Shown here: positions 1-9,232 of the stretch, piece after piece | Layout of the letters: each line of letters opens with the position of its first letter | Position numbering within the stretch: the first letter of the stretch is position 1 | Source: Sphingopyxis sp. PET50 | Lineage (GTDB): Bacteria; Pseudomonadota; Alphaproteobacteria; Sphingomonadales; Sphingomonadaceae | DNA length: 64,000 nt | Assembly: GCF_025244705.1 (NCBI RefSeq) | Contig: NZ_CP104207.1 | Coordinates: 3,472,001 to 3,536,000, forward strand | Direction of reading: 5' to 3' | The notes under the pieces: generated by a model | What the model saw: the letters and a program-made list of their open reading frames with translations, nothing else | Databases searched by the model: none | What the model was told of the DNA's origin: nothing | Made by a program: the position numbers and the translations under genes

Positions 1-1
1 G

Positions 2-520
2 CTGCTCCAGCGCGCCGGGCGGATGATCGCGGCGGCGAACCGGCACCAGGTGCTGGCGGGCGAAAGGCTGGCGGCGCTGGCACGGCATCTGCCGAAGCGC
101 GAGGGGCTCTATGCGCCGCAGCGCCAGCGGCTCGACGATGCGGGCGACCGGCTGGACCGCAGCCAGCGGCAGCGGCTGGCGATGACCGCCGAACGGCTCG
201 CGACGCGGGGCGCCGCGCTGCGCCCGGCGCTGCTGGCGCGGCGCTGGGACCGCGACCGGGCGCGGCTCGAAGGGCTGGGGCGCTTGCTCGACAGCCTCGA
301 CCCGCGCGCGCTGCTGTCGCGCGGCTATGCGATGGTCCGCGACGCGGGCGGCGCGATCGTGACCAGCGCCGGCACGGCGCGCGGCGCCGGGCATCTGCGG
401 CTGCTATTCGCCGACGGCGAGGTGCCGGTCGCGGTGGAGGGGACGGGCATGCCGCCGCCCAGACCGGCGCGCAAGCCGCCGCCGCCCGAGGCCAAACGGG
501 GACAGGGCGAGCTTTTCTGA
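2..520 (+). CDS. xseA: Exodeoxyribonuclease VII large subunit, C-terminal part
   Basis: The frame is open from the left edge (codons start at base 2) and ends with the motif GQGELF before a TGA. The visible 172 or so residues are the Arg/Leu-rich helical C-terminal region, followed by the small terminal domain with the typical LSRGYAMVRD motif of XseA. The family degrades single-stranded DNA to oligonucleotides in the cytoplasm, together with XseB. The catalytic N-terminal two thirds lie outside the window, so completeness cannot be judged. The proline-rich linker near the end (PPPRPARKPPPPEAK) is a common alphaproteobacterial variation. Confidence 0.88.
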   Translation: MLQRAGRMIAAANRHQVLAGERLAALARHLPKREGLYAPQRQRLDDAGDRLDRSQRQRLAMTAERLATRGAALRPALLARRWDRDRARLEGLGRLLDSLDPRALLSRGYAMVRDAGGAIVTSAGTARGAGHLRLLFADGEVPVAVEGTGMPPPRPARKPPPPEAKRGQGELF

Positions 521-595
521 CGCCGCCGGGGGTGTCGCCGAGCCCGCGATGCTGCTATACCCGTCGTTCAAAGCCAATTTTCCGGACAGTCCGCC

Positions 596-802
596 ATGTT
601 GATCGCCAGCCGCAACCGCCTCGCCCGCCTCCACTACGGGCCGAACGGCTTTCGCATCCTGTCGCCCGGCGACCATGTGCTGTGCGCGGTGACCGGGGTG
701 CCGATCGGGCTCGACGAGCTGCGCTACTGGTCGGTTGCGCGGCAGGAGCCCTATGCGACGGCGGCGATTTCGGTGCAGGCGGCGCTCGACCAGCGGGCAT
801 GA
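596..802 (+). CDS. DUF2093 family small protein
   Basis: A 68-residue protein with no signal peptide or membrane segment. The sequence (MLIASRNRLARLHYGPNGF, later GDHVLCAVTGVPI and LDELRYWSVARQEPY) matches the short alphaproteobacterial DUF2093 family, whose function is unknown. It follows xseA by 75 bp and its stop overlaps the start of the next gene in an ATGA junction, so the two are probably translated together. The xseA-DUF2093-peptidase order is, from general knowledge, common in sphingomonads. Confidence 0.8.
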   Translation: MLIASRNRLARLHYGPNGFRILSPGDHVLCAVTGVPIGLDELRYWSVARQEPYATAAISVQAALDQRA

Positions 803-1744
803 CGCGGGCGAGGCGAGCGATGCGTTACGGCGCGGCGCTGCCGCTGCTGCTCGTCGCGGCGAGCTGCGTGCCGCGCGGCCCCGGCCAGCGAAGCGGCGGC
901 GCCTCCCCCGCCTCCGCCGCCCAAGGCCGAGCCGGTCACCCCGCCCCGGCCGATCGTGGTCGGCCCGATCGCCCCGCTGCGCCGCGACTTCACGCTGCGC
1001 GGGCTTGCCGAACAGGGCGCGGCGATGGTCGGGCAGGCGCCGAGCGGCGCCGCCGGCCTGACCCTCGACGGCCAGCCGGTGGCATTGACCGCCGACGGCT
1101 GGTTCCTGATCGCCTTCGACCGCGACGCCGGCCCCGAAGCGCGGCTCGTCGCGCGCTTTGCCAATGGGGAAAAGGTCGAGCGCGTGCTGGCGGTCGCGCC
1201 GGGCAGCTGGCGGATCGAACATGTCAACGCGCCCTATCGCGGCAGCGCCGCGAGCGATGCCGACTTCGAACGGCGGCGGCCCGCCGAGCTCGCGCAGATC
1301 GCCGAGGCGCGCCGGACCGACCATGTTTCGGACGGCTGGCGCCAGAGCTTCATCTGGCCGGTGACCGGGCGGCGGTCGGGCTTCTTCGGGTCGCAGCGCG
1401 TCTACCAGGGCAAGCCGGGCAGCTATCACAGCGGCGCCGATATCGCGGTTCCGGCGGGCACGCCCTTCGTCGCGCCCGCCGACGGCGTCGTCGTGCTTGC
1501 GGCATCGGCGCCGTTCACGCTCGAAGGCAATCTGCTGATCGTCGACCATGGCATGGGTCTGAACAGCGCCTTTCTCCATTGCCAGCGGCTCGACGTGAAG
1601 GCCGGCGACCGCGTCGTCCAGGGGCAGGTGCTGGGGACGGTGGGGCAGACCGGACGGGCGACCGGGCCGCATATGCATTGGGGCATGAAGTGGCGCGATG
1701 CCCGGCTCGACCCCGCCAAGCTGGCAGGGCCGATGGGGCGCTGA
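799..1744 (+). CDS. M23 family metallopeptidase, lipoprotein (frameshifted)
   Basis: The start overlaps the preceding stop (ATGA). The N-terminus MTRARRAMRYGAALPLLLVA with ASC just after it reads as a lipoprotein signal, with the Cys in a lipobox. A proline-rich linker follows, then a C-terminal LytM/M23 domain. Visible metal ligands are the H and D of SYHSGADIAVPAG and the HMHWGM motif (HxH). M23 enzymes cut peptidoglycan cross-bridges or activate amidases in the periplasm. The signal and the body lie in different frames. Removing one C from the CCCC run at about 879-882 joins them into one protein of about 314 residues, so one extra base is likely a sequencing error. The domain itself is intact, so function is likely if the frame is restored. 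Confidence 0.82.
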
Positions 1745-1999
1745 GGCGCGGGGCGAAATCGTAACCGGCGAAACTTTATATCGTAGCGATGTTGCAGCGC
1801 GTCATGGAATTTCATGCCGTCTCGCGGTTGTTGCAAATACGTCACAATGGCCGGTGAAACCGCTGGAAGCCCCGGAAATTCCCTTTACTCCACAGGAAGG
1901 AAGGATCATCCCGCACGCTATCGGGGCATCTGTGCGCTGGCGTTCGCCTGCTCAACGGGGTCCGGGTATCTTATCCATCCAGTAGCAAGGGACTGCACT

Positions 2000-4900
2000 G
2001 TGAAGAAAACCCAATATTCGAAGCTGAAACTGGGCGCCGCGCCGCTGGTGCTGAGCGTTGCGCTCGTTTCGGCCCCTGCCTTCGCGCAGGACGCAGAGGA
2101 AGGTACGACGACCGAATCCGAAATCGTCGTCACCGGTACGCTGATCCGCAACCCGAACCTCGAACAGTCGACGCCGGTCAACGTGACCACCGCCGACACG
2201 ATCGAGCTGAAGCAGTCGAACACCGCCGAGGAAGTTCTGCGCGAACTGCCGGGTGTCGTCGCCAACATCGGTTCGGCCGTGAACAACGGCAATGGCGGCG
2301 CTTCCTACGTCGACCTTCGCGGTCTCGGCTCGACCCGCAACATCGTCCTGCTGAACGGCAACCGCGTCGCGCCGTCGGACGTCAACGGCCGCGTCGACCT
2401 CAACAACATCCCGCTCGCGCTGATCGAGCGCGTCGACGCGCTGACCGGCGCGGCGGTGACCACCTATGGCGCCGACGCGATCACCGGCGTCGTCAACTTC
2501 ATCACCAAGCGCGATTTCGCCGGTTTCGAGGCCACCGCTTCGGAACAGATCAGCGAACAGGGCGACGGCAACGTCTTCCGCGTCGATGCCACGATCGGCG
2601 CCAACTTCGACGACGGCCGCGGCAACGCCGTGCTGAGCATCGGCTATCAGCAGGCCGACGCCATCTATCAGGGCGCGCGTCCCTTCTCGGACAACACGCT
2701 CGACAGCTATTCGAACACCTTCCTCGGTTCGGGCACCGCGGTTCCGTCGCGCTTCTCGGGCACCCGTCCGCTGACCGGCGGCGCGCCCAACACCATCGCG
2801 CAATATATCCAGACGGGTACCGACGCCGACGGCAATCCGATCCTCGAACTGCGTCCCGGCGGCGCGGCCAACGGCGGCGTGCGCCAGATCGATCCCGTCA
2901 CCGGCGCGGCGCTGACGCCCTTCTCGACCTTCAACTTCAACCCGGCGAACATCTTCCAGACGCCGTTCGAGCGCTTCAACATCTATGGCCAGGCCAATTA
3001 TGAAGTGTCCGACGCGGTCGAGGTCTATGCGCGCGGCATGTTCTCGAAGCAGACCGTGTCGACGATCATCGCGGCCTCGGGTTCGTTCGGCGGGACGGTG
3101 ACGATCAACCTCAACAACCCCTTCCTGCCCGCGGCGCTGCGCAACCAGTTCTGTGCGCTGAACAATGCGCCGCTCGTCAACGGCGTCGATGCCAACGGCG
3201 ACCCCATTTCGGGTCAGACGGCCTATACGCCGCTCTACACTCCGGCAGAATGCGCCGCGGCCGCAACCGCGACCGGCCCGAGCGACCCGAACTATCGCAC
3301 GGTCACCACCGCCCTGTCGCGCCGTACTCCGGAAGTCGGACCGCGCATCAGCGACTATCAGACGACCTTCTTCGACTATCGTGTCGGCGCCCGCGGCGGC
3401 ATCACCGACTCGATCGACTGGAACATCGAGGGCGCCTATGGCGAATCGGAAAATATCCAGACGATCAAGGGCTACACGCTGCAGTCGCGCTTCCGCGAAG
3501 CGTCGCTGTCGAATGACGGCGTGACCTGCATCAGCGGCAATCCCGATTGCGTCCCCGTCAACATCTTTGGTCCCGAAGGCTCGATCACGCCCGAAATGGC
3601 CAATTACCTCCAGGAAAACAGCACGTCGGTGAACCGCACCTCGCTCGCGCAGGTTCGCGGCATCGTGTCGGGCGACCTCGGCTTCACCTCGCCGGGCGCG
3701 GTGCAGCCGATCGGCTTCGCGATCGGCGGCGAATATCGCAAATATCGTGCGCAGCAGGCGTCGGACCTTCTCGCCAAGACGCCGGGCGAGCTCGGCGGTG
3801 CCGGCGGTGCGGCTCCGGACATCGACGGCCAGTATGACGTCTACGAAGCCTATGGCGAACTCGTCGCGCCGCTGATCGAGGACAAGCCCTTCTTCGAGAG
3901 CCTGACCATCGAAGCCGGTATCCGCTATTCGGACTACAGCATCCGTGGCGGTGGCGGTTACGACACCTGGACCTGGAAAGCCGACGGCAGCTGGGAACCG
4001 GGTGCGGGCGTCAAGTTCCGCGGCAACTACAGCCGCGCGGTGCGCGCACCGAACATCGGCGAGCTGTTCACGCCGCAGACGGTCGGCCTGACCAACCTCG
4101 GCATCGACCCCTGCGCCGGTGCCGCTCCGGTCGGCAACGCCAACCTCCGCGCGGTCTGTATCGCGCAGGGCGCTCCGGCCGGCACGATCGGTTCGATCCT
4201 CAACCCGACGGCGGCCCAGGCCAACATCACCGTTGGCGGCAACCTGAACCTGCAGCCGGAAAAGGCCGACACCTGGACGCTCGGCGTCGTGTGGCAGCCC
4301 GAATTCCTGCCGCGCTTCAACCTGTCGCTCGACTATTACAACATCAAGATCAACGACGTTCTCGGCACTCCGCTGCCGGGTGACATCATCGCGGCCTGTT
4401 TCGACGGGCTCGATGGGTCGAGCGCGACCGATCCGGCCTGTACCTCGATCCGCCGCAACCCGATCACCGGCGGCCTCGACGGCGACCCGGCGACGACCGG
4501 CGGTCTGTTCGGCACCACGAACAACCAGGGCCGGCTGTTCACCGACGGCGTCGACCTGCTGATGAACTGGAACACCGATCTGGGCTTCGCGAGCCTCGAC
4601 TGGTCGTTCGTCGGCAACTGGACGCACAGCTCGAAGTTCAAGGCGAATGCGGCCGATCCGGCTCGACCTGAACCGCGAATGCGTCGGCTACTACAGCGTG
4701 AACTGCTCGTTCACGGGTTCGATCCAGCCCGAGTTCCAGTTCTCGAACCGCTTCACGTTCGGCTTCGATGCCGTCGACGTGTCGCTGCTGTGGCGCTGGG
4801 TCGATGGGGTTCAGTTCGAACCGCAGCAGCTGCAGGACGACATTGACGCCGCGATCGACGGTGGTTGCGCCGATCCGACGGGTGCCGATCCCGACGGCTG

Positions 4901-5138
4901 CGTCGTTGACCCGCAGTTCCGCAAGATCAAGGCGAAGCATTATTTCGACCTGACGACCCGTTTCAACGTCAGCGAGAATCTGGTCTTCACCGCGACCGTG
5001 CAGAACCTGCTCGACCAGAAGCCGCCGATCGTCGGCAACTCGATCGGTTCGACCACCTACAACAGCGGCAACACCTTCCCGTCGACCTACGACGCGATTG
5101 GTCGCCGTTATGCGGTGTCGGCGAAGCTGCGCTTCTGA
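2000..5138 (+). CDS. TonB-dependent outer-membrane receptor 1 (one frameshift)
   Basis: The GTG start at 2000 gives a textbook signal peptide (MKKTQYSKLK..., cleavage after SAPAFA-Q); the long open frame upstream has no such signal. A TonB box-like EIVVTGTLIR comes next, then a plug domain (EVLRELPGV, DLRGLGSTRN, GADAITGVVNF) and a long beta-barrel ending in the aromatic C-terminus SAKLRF. Length is about 1045 residues, normal for the family. Such receptors import large ligands across the outer membrane using TonB energy; the substrate is not readable. The frame breaks at 4655-4661 (GATCCGG). Dropping one base restores the barrel, so this is probably a sequence error. A second receptor with the same layout lies at 9233. 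Confidence 0.9.
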
Positions 5139-5162
5139 TCGGCTGCATCGACGCAAGAAATG

Positions 5163-5195
5163 GGGGGCGGACAGCAATGTCCGCCCCTTTTTCTT
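5163..5195 (+). terminator. Rho-independent terminator after TonB receptor 1
   Basis: A GC-rich stem (GGGCGGACA / TGTCCGCCC, loop GCAA) is followed directly by CCTTTTTCTTTT, 25 bp after the receptor stop. This is the standard intrinsic terminator shape on the plus strand. Confidence 0.85.
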
Positions 5196-5196
5196 T

Positions 5197-5385
5197 TGGC
5201 GATTATATGCTTTGCAAACGCGGGCGGTGGGTCTGGATCGGGGTGGGGAGCGGACTGTGGGCCATAACCCGTTCCCCGGCGAAGGCCGGGGTCCAGAGCG
5301 ACAGAAAGCCGACGTTGCGCTGTGACGCTCTGGGCCCCGGCCTTCGCCGGGGAACACTTACTTGTCGGAAAGGCATAATCGCCGC
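5197..5385. repeat. Composite inverted-repeat (MITE-like) element, copy 1
   Basis: The left end reads TGGCGATTATATGCTTTGC (5197-5215). The right end, read on the minus strand, starts GGCGATTATGCCTTTCCGAC (about 5363-5382). Between them, 5264-5353 is a long palindrome with arms beginning TTCCCCGGCGAAGGCCGGGG. The same end motif and a related inner palindrome recur at 42355-42495, and the end motif alone recurs at 22211 and 38153. No coding potential is visible. Together this looks like a non-autonomous mobile repeat sitting behind a terminator. Confidence 0.6.
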
Positions 5386-5489
5386 TCAAGTCCGGGGTGA
5401 CGATGCCATAGGTGTCGCGTTTCGCCCATACCGGTCGGCCATCGAATGCGCGGAGGATATGACTATAATACGATGACCCGGCACAGACC

Positions 5490-6530
5490 TTACCCGATGG
5501 TCAGCGCGCGCGGCAGCGTCAGCGGGATGGCCGCCTGGTCCGCCACCGCCTCGGCCCAGCCGACGACCTGGTCGATCTCTTCGCCATAGGCGGCCTGCGC
5601 GGCGGCGAGATCGCGCTGCCGTTCGCCGGGCATGAAGGCGGCGCCCGATTTGCTGTTGCGGGTCAGCGCCGGGTGCGCGGCGACGCCGCCGGCCTCGACC
5701 GCCAGGCCGAAATGCCGCATCGTCGCCATGACCGCCGCCGCCGGATCGGCGGTCAGCGTCTCGCTGTCGAGCGTCGCGATGCGGCCTGGCGCCCAGGCGG
5801 TCAGCGTGGCGAAGGCCTGCTGTTGCGCCAGCCAGCCGACCGCGGCGACCTGCAGGTCCGACTGGCGAAAATAGTCGCGCGCCTCGAACCCCAGCCCGAC
5901 GAACCCGTCGGCGAGATAGTGTTCGAGCAGTTCGCGGCACCAGAGCCAGCACCACAATCCCTTGCGCGCGACCGACAGCAGAAAGTCGCGGAGCGGCGCA
6001 TAGAGCAGCAGCGCGCGCGCGTCGGGGCGCAGTAGCAGCGCGCCGCGCGCGAGCGGGTTGAAGATATTGGACGGCTTGACCACCACCGCCTCGCTGGCCT
6101 CGAAACCGCGGCCGAGCAGCGCCAGCGCGTCATTCATGACACGCCCATGCGCGCGCGGGTCGGCACCGCGCCGCCGCCAGCCGACCATGTCGTTGAGCAG
6201 CACCGGCTCCGAGAGGCTGGTCGCGACGCCCGGCTGGTCGAGGGCCTGCGCCAGCATCGTCGAGGCGCAATAGGCCGAATGGAAGAGGAAATGCAGCGGC
6301 GCTCCGCCCGATTGGACCGGCGCGCAATCGGCGCGGCGAAGGACCACGGGCTCGCCCGGCCCGCCCAGATGCTCGTCGGTCAGAAAGGGGATGGCCGCGC
6401 GTTCGGCCCGCGCCACGCGGCGGAAATGGAAGGCGTCGTGATCGGGATCGTACCGGTGCGCGAGCCATTCGGCGTCGCGGACGATCGCCGCGCCGGGGGT
6501 GCTATCGGGGACGGTCGCGGGGCCGGTCAT
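5490..6530 (-). CDS. Sulfotransferase-like protein of unknown substrate
   Basis: 346 residues, soluble, with no signal peptide. The start ATG at 6530 is chosen because it is the first Met next to the divergent gene; the longer frame upstream lies over the coding strand of that neighbour. Near residue 100 the motif HFLFHSAYCASTMLAQAL followed by SLSEPVLLND resembles the degenerate phosphate-binding loop and following segment of sulfotransferase-like P-loop proteins seen beside TonB receptors in sphingomonads. VVVKPSNIFN matches the next conserved block. The canonical PAPS loop glycine pattern is not clear, so real sulfotransferase activity is not shown. It is divergent from the hydroxylase gene (44 bp apart), suggesting shared control. 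Confidence 0.6.
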   Translation of the reverse strand: MTGPATVPDSTPGAAIVRDAEWLAHRYDPDHDAFHFRRVARAERAAIPFLTDEHLGGPGEPVVLRRADCAPVQSGGAPLHFLFHSAYCASTMLAQALDQPGVATSLSEPVLLNDMVGWRRRGADPRAHGRVMNDALALLGRGFEASEAVVVKPSNIFNPLARGALLLRPDARALLLYAPLRDFLLSVARKGLWCWLWCRELLEHYLADGFVGLGFEARDYFRQSDLQVAAVGWLAQQQAFATLTAWAPGRIATLDSETLTADPAAAVMATMRHFGLAVEAGGVAAHPALTRNSKSGAAFMPGERQRDLAAAQAAYGEEIDQVVGWAEAVADQAAIPLTLPRALTIG

Positions 6531-6574
6531 CGAACGACCTTGCCGATTGCCCCGGCCGATGGCAAGCACGGCCC

Positions 6575-7760
6575 ATGGCCACCACCTCTCCGCCCGTCCC
6601 CGCTGTCGAGGCCAACCGCGCCGGTCTGGCCGCGCTCGCGAGCGGCGATGCCGCCGCGGCCGCCGGTCATTTCGCTGCCGCGATCGCCGCCGATCCGCAT
6701 TCGGGGGCGCTTCAGCGCAATCTCGCCTCGGCCTGGCGGGCGCTTGGCGACGATCTGGCCGAACTTGCCGCGCTCGACGCGGCGCTCGCGATCGACCGGC
6801 GCGACCTGATGGCGTGGATCCGCAAGGCCGAACGGCATGAGGCGCGCGGCGAACTCGGCGCCGCGCTCGGCGCGTGGAGCGCCGCCACCGCGCTCGGCGG
6901 CCAGCTCGATCCGGTGCCGGCTGCCGCTGGCACCCCTGCTGGCGCAGGGCCGGGCCTTTGTCGCCGGCGCCACCGATACATTGTTCGACGCCGCGACGGC
7001 TGCGCTGACGCCGATGCGCGGGTCGATGTCGGAAACCGAAGTCCGGCGCGGCGAAGCCTTTGTCGCCAGCGCGCTCGGCCGCCGCGCCATCTATCGGAAC
7101 GAGTGCGCCGGCAGCTACTATCCCTTCCTGCCCGCCGACGAGTTTTTCGACCGCCACCATTTCCCGTGGATGGCGAAGATCGAGGCCCGGACCGATGCGA
7201 TCCGCGCCGAACTGACGGCGCTGCTCGACGATCCGGGCGAGGCGCTGCGCCCCTATGTGCGGATGGAAGCCGGCTCGCCCGATACGATCTGGACGCCGCT
7301 CGACAACAAGCTCGACTGGGGCGCCTGTTTCCTGTGGGAATATGGCGAGCCGAACCAGGCGGTGCTCGATTGCTGCCCCGCGACCGCGGCGGCGCTCGCG
7401 GAGGTTCCCGGCGCGCATATCCCCGGCCGCGCGCCGAGCGCCTTTTTCTCGCTGCTGCGCCCGCATACCCGCATTCCGCCGCACACCGGGGTGACCAACA
7501 CGCGCGCGATCGTCCACCTGCCGCTGATCGTGCCGCCGGGCTGCGGCTTTCGCGTCGGGGGCGAGACGCGGATGTGGGAGGAGGGCAAGGCCTTCGCCTT
7601 CGACGACACGATCGAGCATGAGGCGTGGAACGACAGCGGCGAGCTGCGCGCGGTGCTGATTTTCGACGTCTGGAACCCGCATCTCAGCCCGCGCGAACAG
7701 CAGTTGCTGACGCGCTATTTCGCCGCCGCCGACGCCACCGGATTCGCGATTCCGCGCTGA
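6575..7760 (+). CDS. TPR plus aspartyl/asparaginyl beta-hydroxylase-like dioxygenase (one frameshift)
   Basis: The N-terminal 100 residues are Ala-rich tetratricopeptide-type helices (AGLAALASGDAAAAAGHFAA, NLASAWRALGDDLAELAAL). The C-terminal half is an Asp/Asn beta-hydroxylase (AspH/LpxO-type) fold: RIPPHTGVTNTR and VHLPLIVPPGCGFRV, then DDTIEHEAWN and RAVLIFDVWNP. The two His (PHTG, IEHEAW) are the expected iron ligands of this family, which uses a two-His site, and the following Arg binds 2-oxoglutarate. The halves are in different frames; dropping one base at 6908-6914 (GATCCGG) joins them. The family hydroxylates protein Asp/Asn or lipid acyl chains. The TPR part suggests a protein or peptide substrate, possibly one of the small secreted proteins that follow. 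Confidence 0.8.
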
Positions 7761-7879
7761 CTCGCCGCTCGTCGGCAAGTGTCGGTCTTTGGCCGAAATT
7801 CCGCTTGGCGAAGGGCCTGGCCGCGCCGTATGATGCGGGCCTGATGCCGCCGATGTCATCGGCGCCGAGGAGAATGGAG

Positions 7880-8236
7880 ATGCGTAACTATTGGACCGCG
7901 CTCGTGGCCGTGTCGCTGGCCGTCGCGCCCGCCGCCGCCGTGGCCGAAGAGGCCGCCGCCGACCGCGCGCCGCCGGTCAAGGCCCCGTCGGCGATGACCC
8001 CGACCGAGATCAAGGCCTATAACGAGGGGCTGGCCCAGACCCATCCCTATTATATCAAATGCCGCAAGACGCTCGAGATCGGCTCGCTGGTGAAGAAGAA
8101 CCGCGTCTGCCACACCAACGAGCAGTGGAAGGAAGTGTCGGCGAAGGGCAACCAGGACGCCCGCGACACCGCCGAGGCGATGACCAGCAAGGCGGCCGAG
8201 CGGTTCGAACTGATCGGAATGGAAGGGAGAGGGTGA
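7880..8236 (+). CDS. Small secreted two-cysteine protein, paralog 1
   Basis: 118 residues with a signal peptide (MRNYWTALVAVSLAVAPAAA, cleavage near AVA-EE). The mature part carries TPTEIKAYNEGL, YIKCRKTLEIGSLVKKNRVC and HTNEQWK, then GNQDARDTAEAM. Two Cys about 17 residues apart are kept in all three tandem copies and could form a periplasmic disulfide. The start is fixed by the GGAGAATGGAG run just upstream. The stop overlaps the next start (TGATG). No known function; short Cys-containing proteins of this general shape occur in other sphingomonads. Confidence 0.75.
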   Translation: MRNYWTALVAVSLAVAPAAAVAEEAAADRAPPVKAPSAMTPTEIKAYNEGLAQTHPYYIKCRKTLEIGSLVKKNRVCHTNEQWKEVSAKGNQDARDTAEAMTSKAAERFELIGMEGRG

Positions 8237-8592
8237 TGCGCGCCGTTCCTGCCATGATGCTGCTGCTCCTCGCCGGGGCGCCGGTTGCGGCCCTGGCCGA
8301 CGAGGCGCTTCCGCTGGCGCGCGCGCCGTCGGAGATGACGGGGGCCGAGATCGACGCGCATAATCAGGGTCTCGCCTTTGCCGATCCCGATTACATCAAA
8401 TGCCGCAAGATCGAGGAAGTCGGCTCGCTGGTGAAGAAGATCCGCGTCTGCAACACCAATGCGCAGTGGCGGAAAATCGCCGACAAGGGCAACCAGGACG
8501 CCCGCGATTCGATGGAGACGCTGGCGCGCGGCTGGAGCAATTCGCGCGAACCCGCGGACCAGGTGGTACCGACCAACAACCGCCCTCCATAA
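8236..8592 (+). CDS. Small secreted two-cysteine protein, paralog 2
   Basis: 118 residues, signal peptide MRAVPAMMLLLLAGAPVAAL with cleavage near ALA-D. The start overlaps the previous stop, with GGGAGAGGG as ribosome-binding site, so it is co-translated with paralog 1. The mature part has EIDAHNQGLAF, YIKCRKIEEVGSLVKKIRVC, NTNAQWRKI and GNQDARDSME. It is the most diverged of the three copies, with a longer Ser/Asn/Pro tail. Function unknown; tandem duplication is clear. Confidence 0.72.
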   Translation: MRAVPAMMLLLLAGAPVAALADEALPLARAPSEMTGAEIDAHNQGLAFADPDYIKCRKIEEVGSLVKKIRVCNTNAQWRKIADKGNQDARDSMETLARGWSNSREPADQVVPTNNRPP

Positions 8593-8629
8593 GGACCGGC
8601 GCCACGATGATCGAAGAAGGGTCGTGACG

Positions 8630-8956
8630 ATGTTGAAGATGATGCTTGCACTGGCGCTCACCGCATCGGCCGCTGTTGCGGCCGGGGCGACCGATGCTGC
8701 CGCCGATCGTGCCCCACCGACGCAGATGCCGTCGACGATGACCCCGACCGAGATCAAGGCGTTCAACGAAGGGCTGGCGCCGACCCACCCCTATTATATC
8801 AAATGCCGCAAGACGCTCGAGATCGGCTCGCTGGTGAAGAAGAACCGCGTCTGCCACACCAACGAACAATGGAAGTCGGTGTGGGCGAAGGAAAATCAGG
8901 ACGCCCGCGACACGACCGAGGCGATGACGCGCGCGCCGGTCAACCACAGCAACTAA
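8630..8956 (+). CDS. Small secreted two-cysteine protein, paralog 3
   Basis: 108 residues from ATG 8630 (GAAGAAGG lies 10 bp upstream; a GTG at 8624 in the same frame is possible). Signal peptide MLKMMLALALTASAAVAAGA. The core TPTEIKAFNEGLAPTHPYYI, CRKTLEIGSLVKKNRVC and HTNEQWKSVWAKENQDARD is nearly identical to paralog 1, also at the DNA level, so this is the most recent duplication. The function is unknown. Confidence 0.7.
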   Translation: MLKMMLALALTASAAVAAGATDAAADRAPPTQMPSTMTPTEIKAFNEGLAPTHPYYIKCRKTLEIGSLVKKNRVCHTNEQWKSVWAKENQDARDTTEAMTRAPVNHSN

Positions 8957-9232
8957 ATAACGCTTGCGCGCAACGCGCGTTCGCCAGCGGACAATCGCCG
9001 CGTGCGGGCGCGCCGTTCGTCGAAACCCGATGGCGTTTGGCCGGTCCAGGCTTGCCTTGCAACCGCCGCCCCCCATGCTCGTTCCTGCACCGGGGATCCG
9101 CAGAAATAGCGGATAATTAAGGCGTTTTCCCCATTGCGCAACCGGGGTGGGCATGTCGGGAAACCGGCGCGCGCCGCATCGCTGCGCCCGCCCCACGCGA
9201 CAGGCCCATCGTCATAATAAGGGAGTCTGTCC

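Noticed and set aside
1745..1999. N-terminal extension of TonB receptor 1 starting at 1814
   Set aside because: The extension hides a clean signal peptide starting at GTG 2000 and has no export signal itself.
1952..4627. An 891-codon open frame opposite TonB receptor 1
   Set aside because: The receptor on the plus strand has signal, plug and barrel motifs; the antisense frame shows none.
5386..5489. Possible small gene between the repeat element and the sulfotransferase-like gene
   Set aside because: Short frames there lack an RBS and merely read through the repeat.
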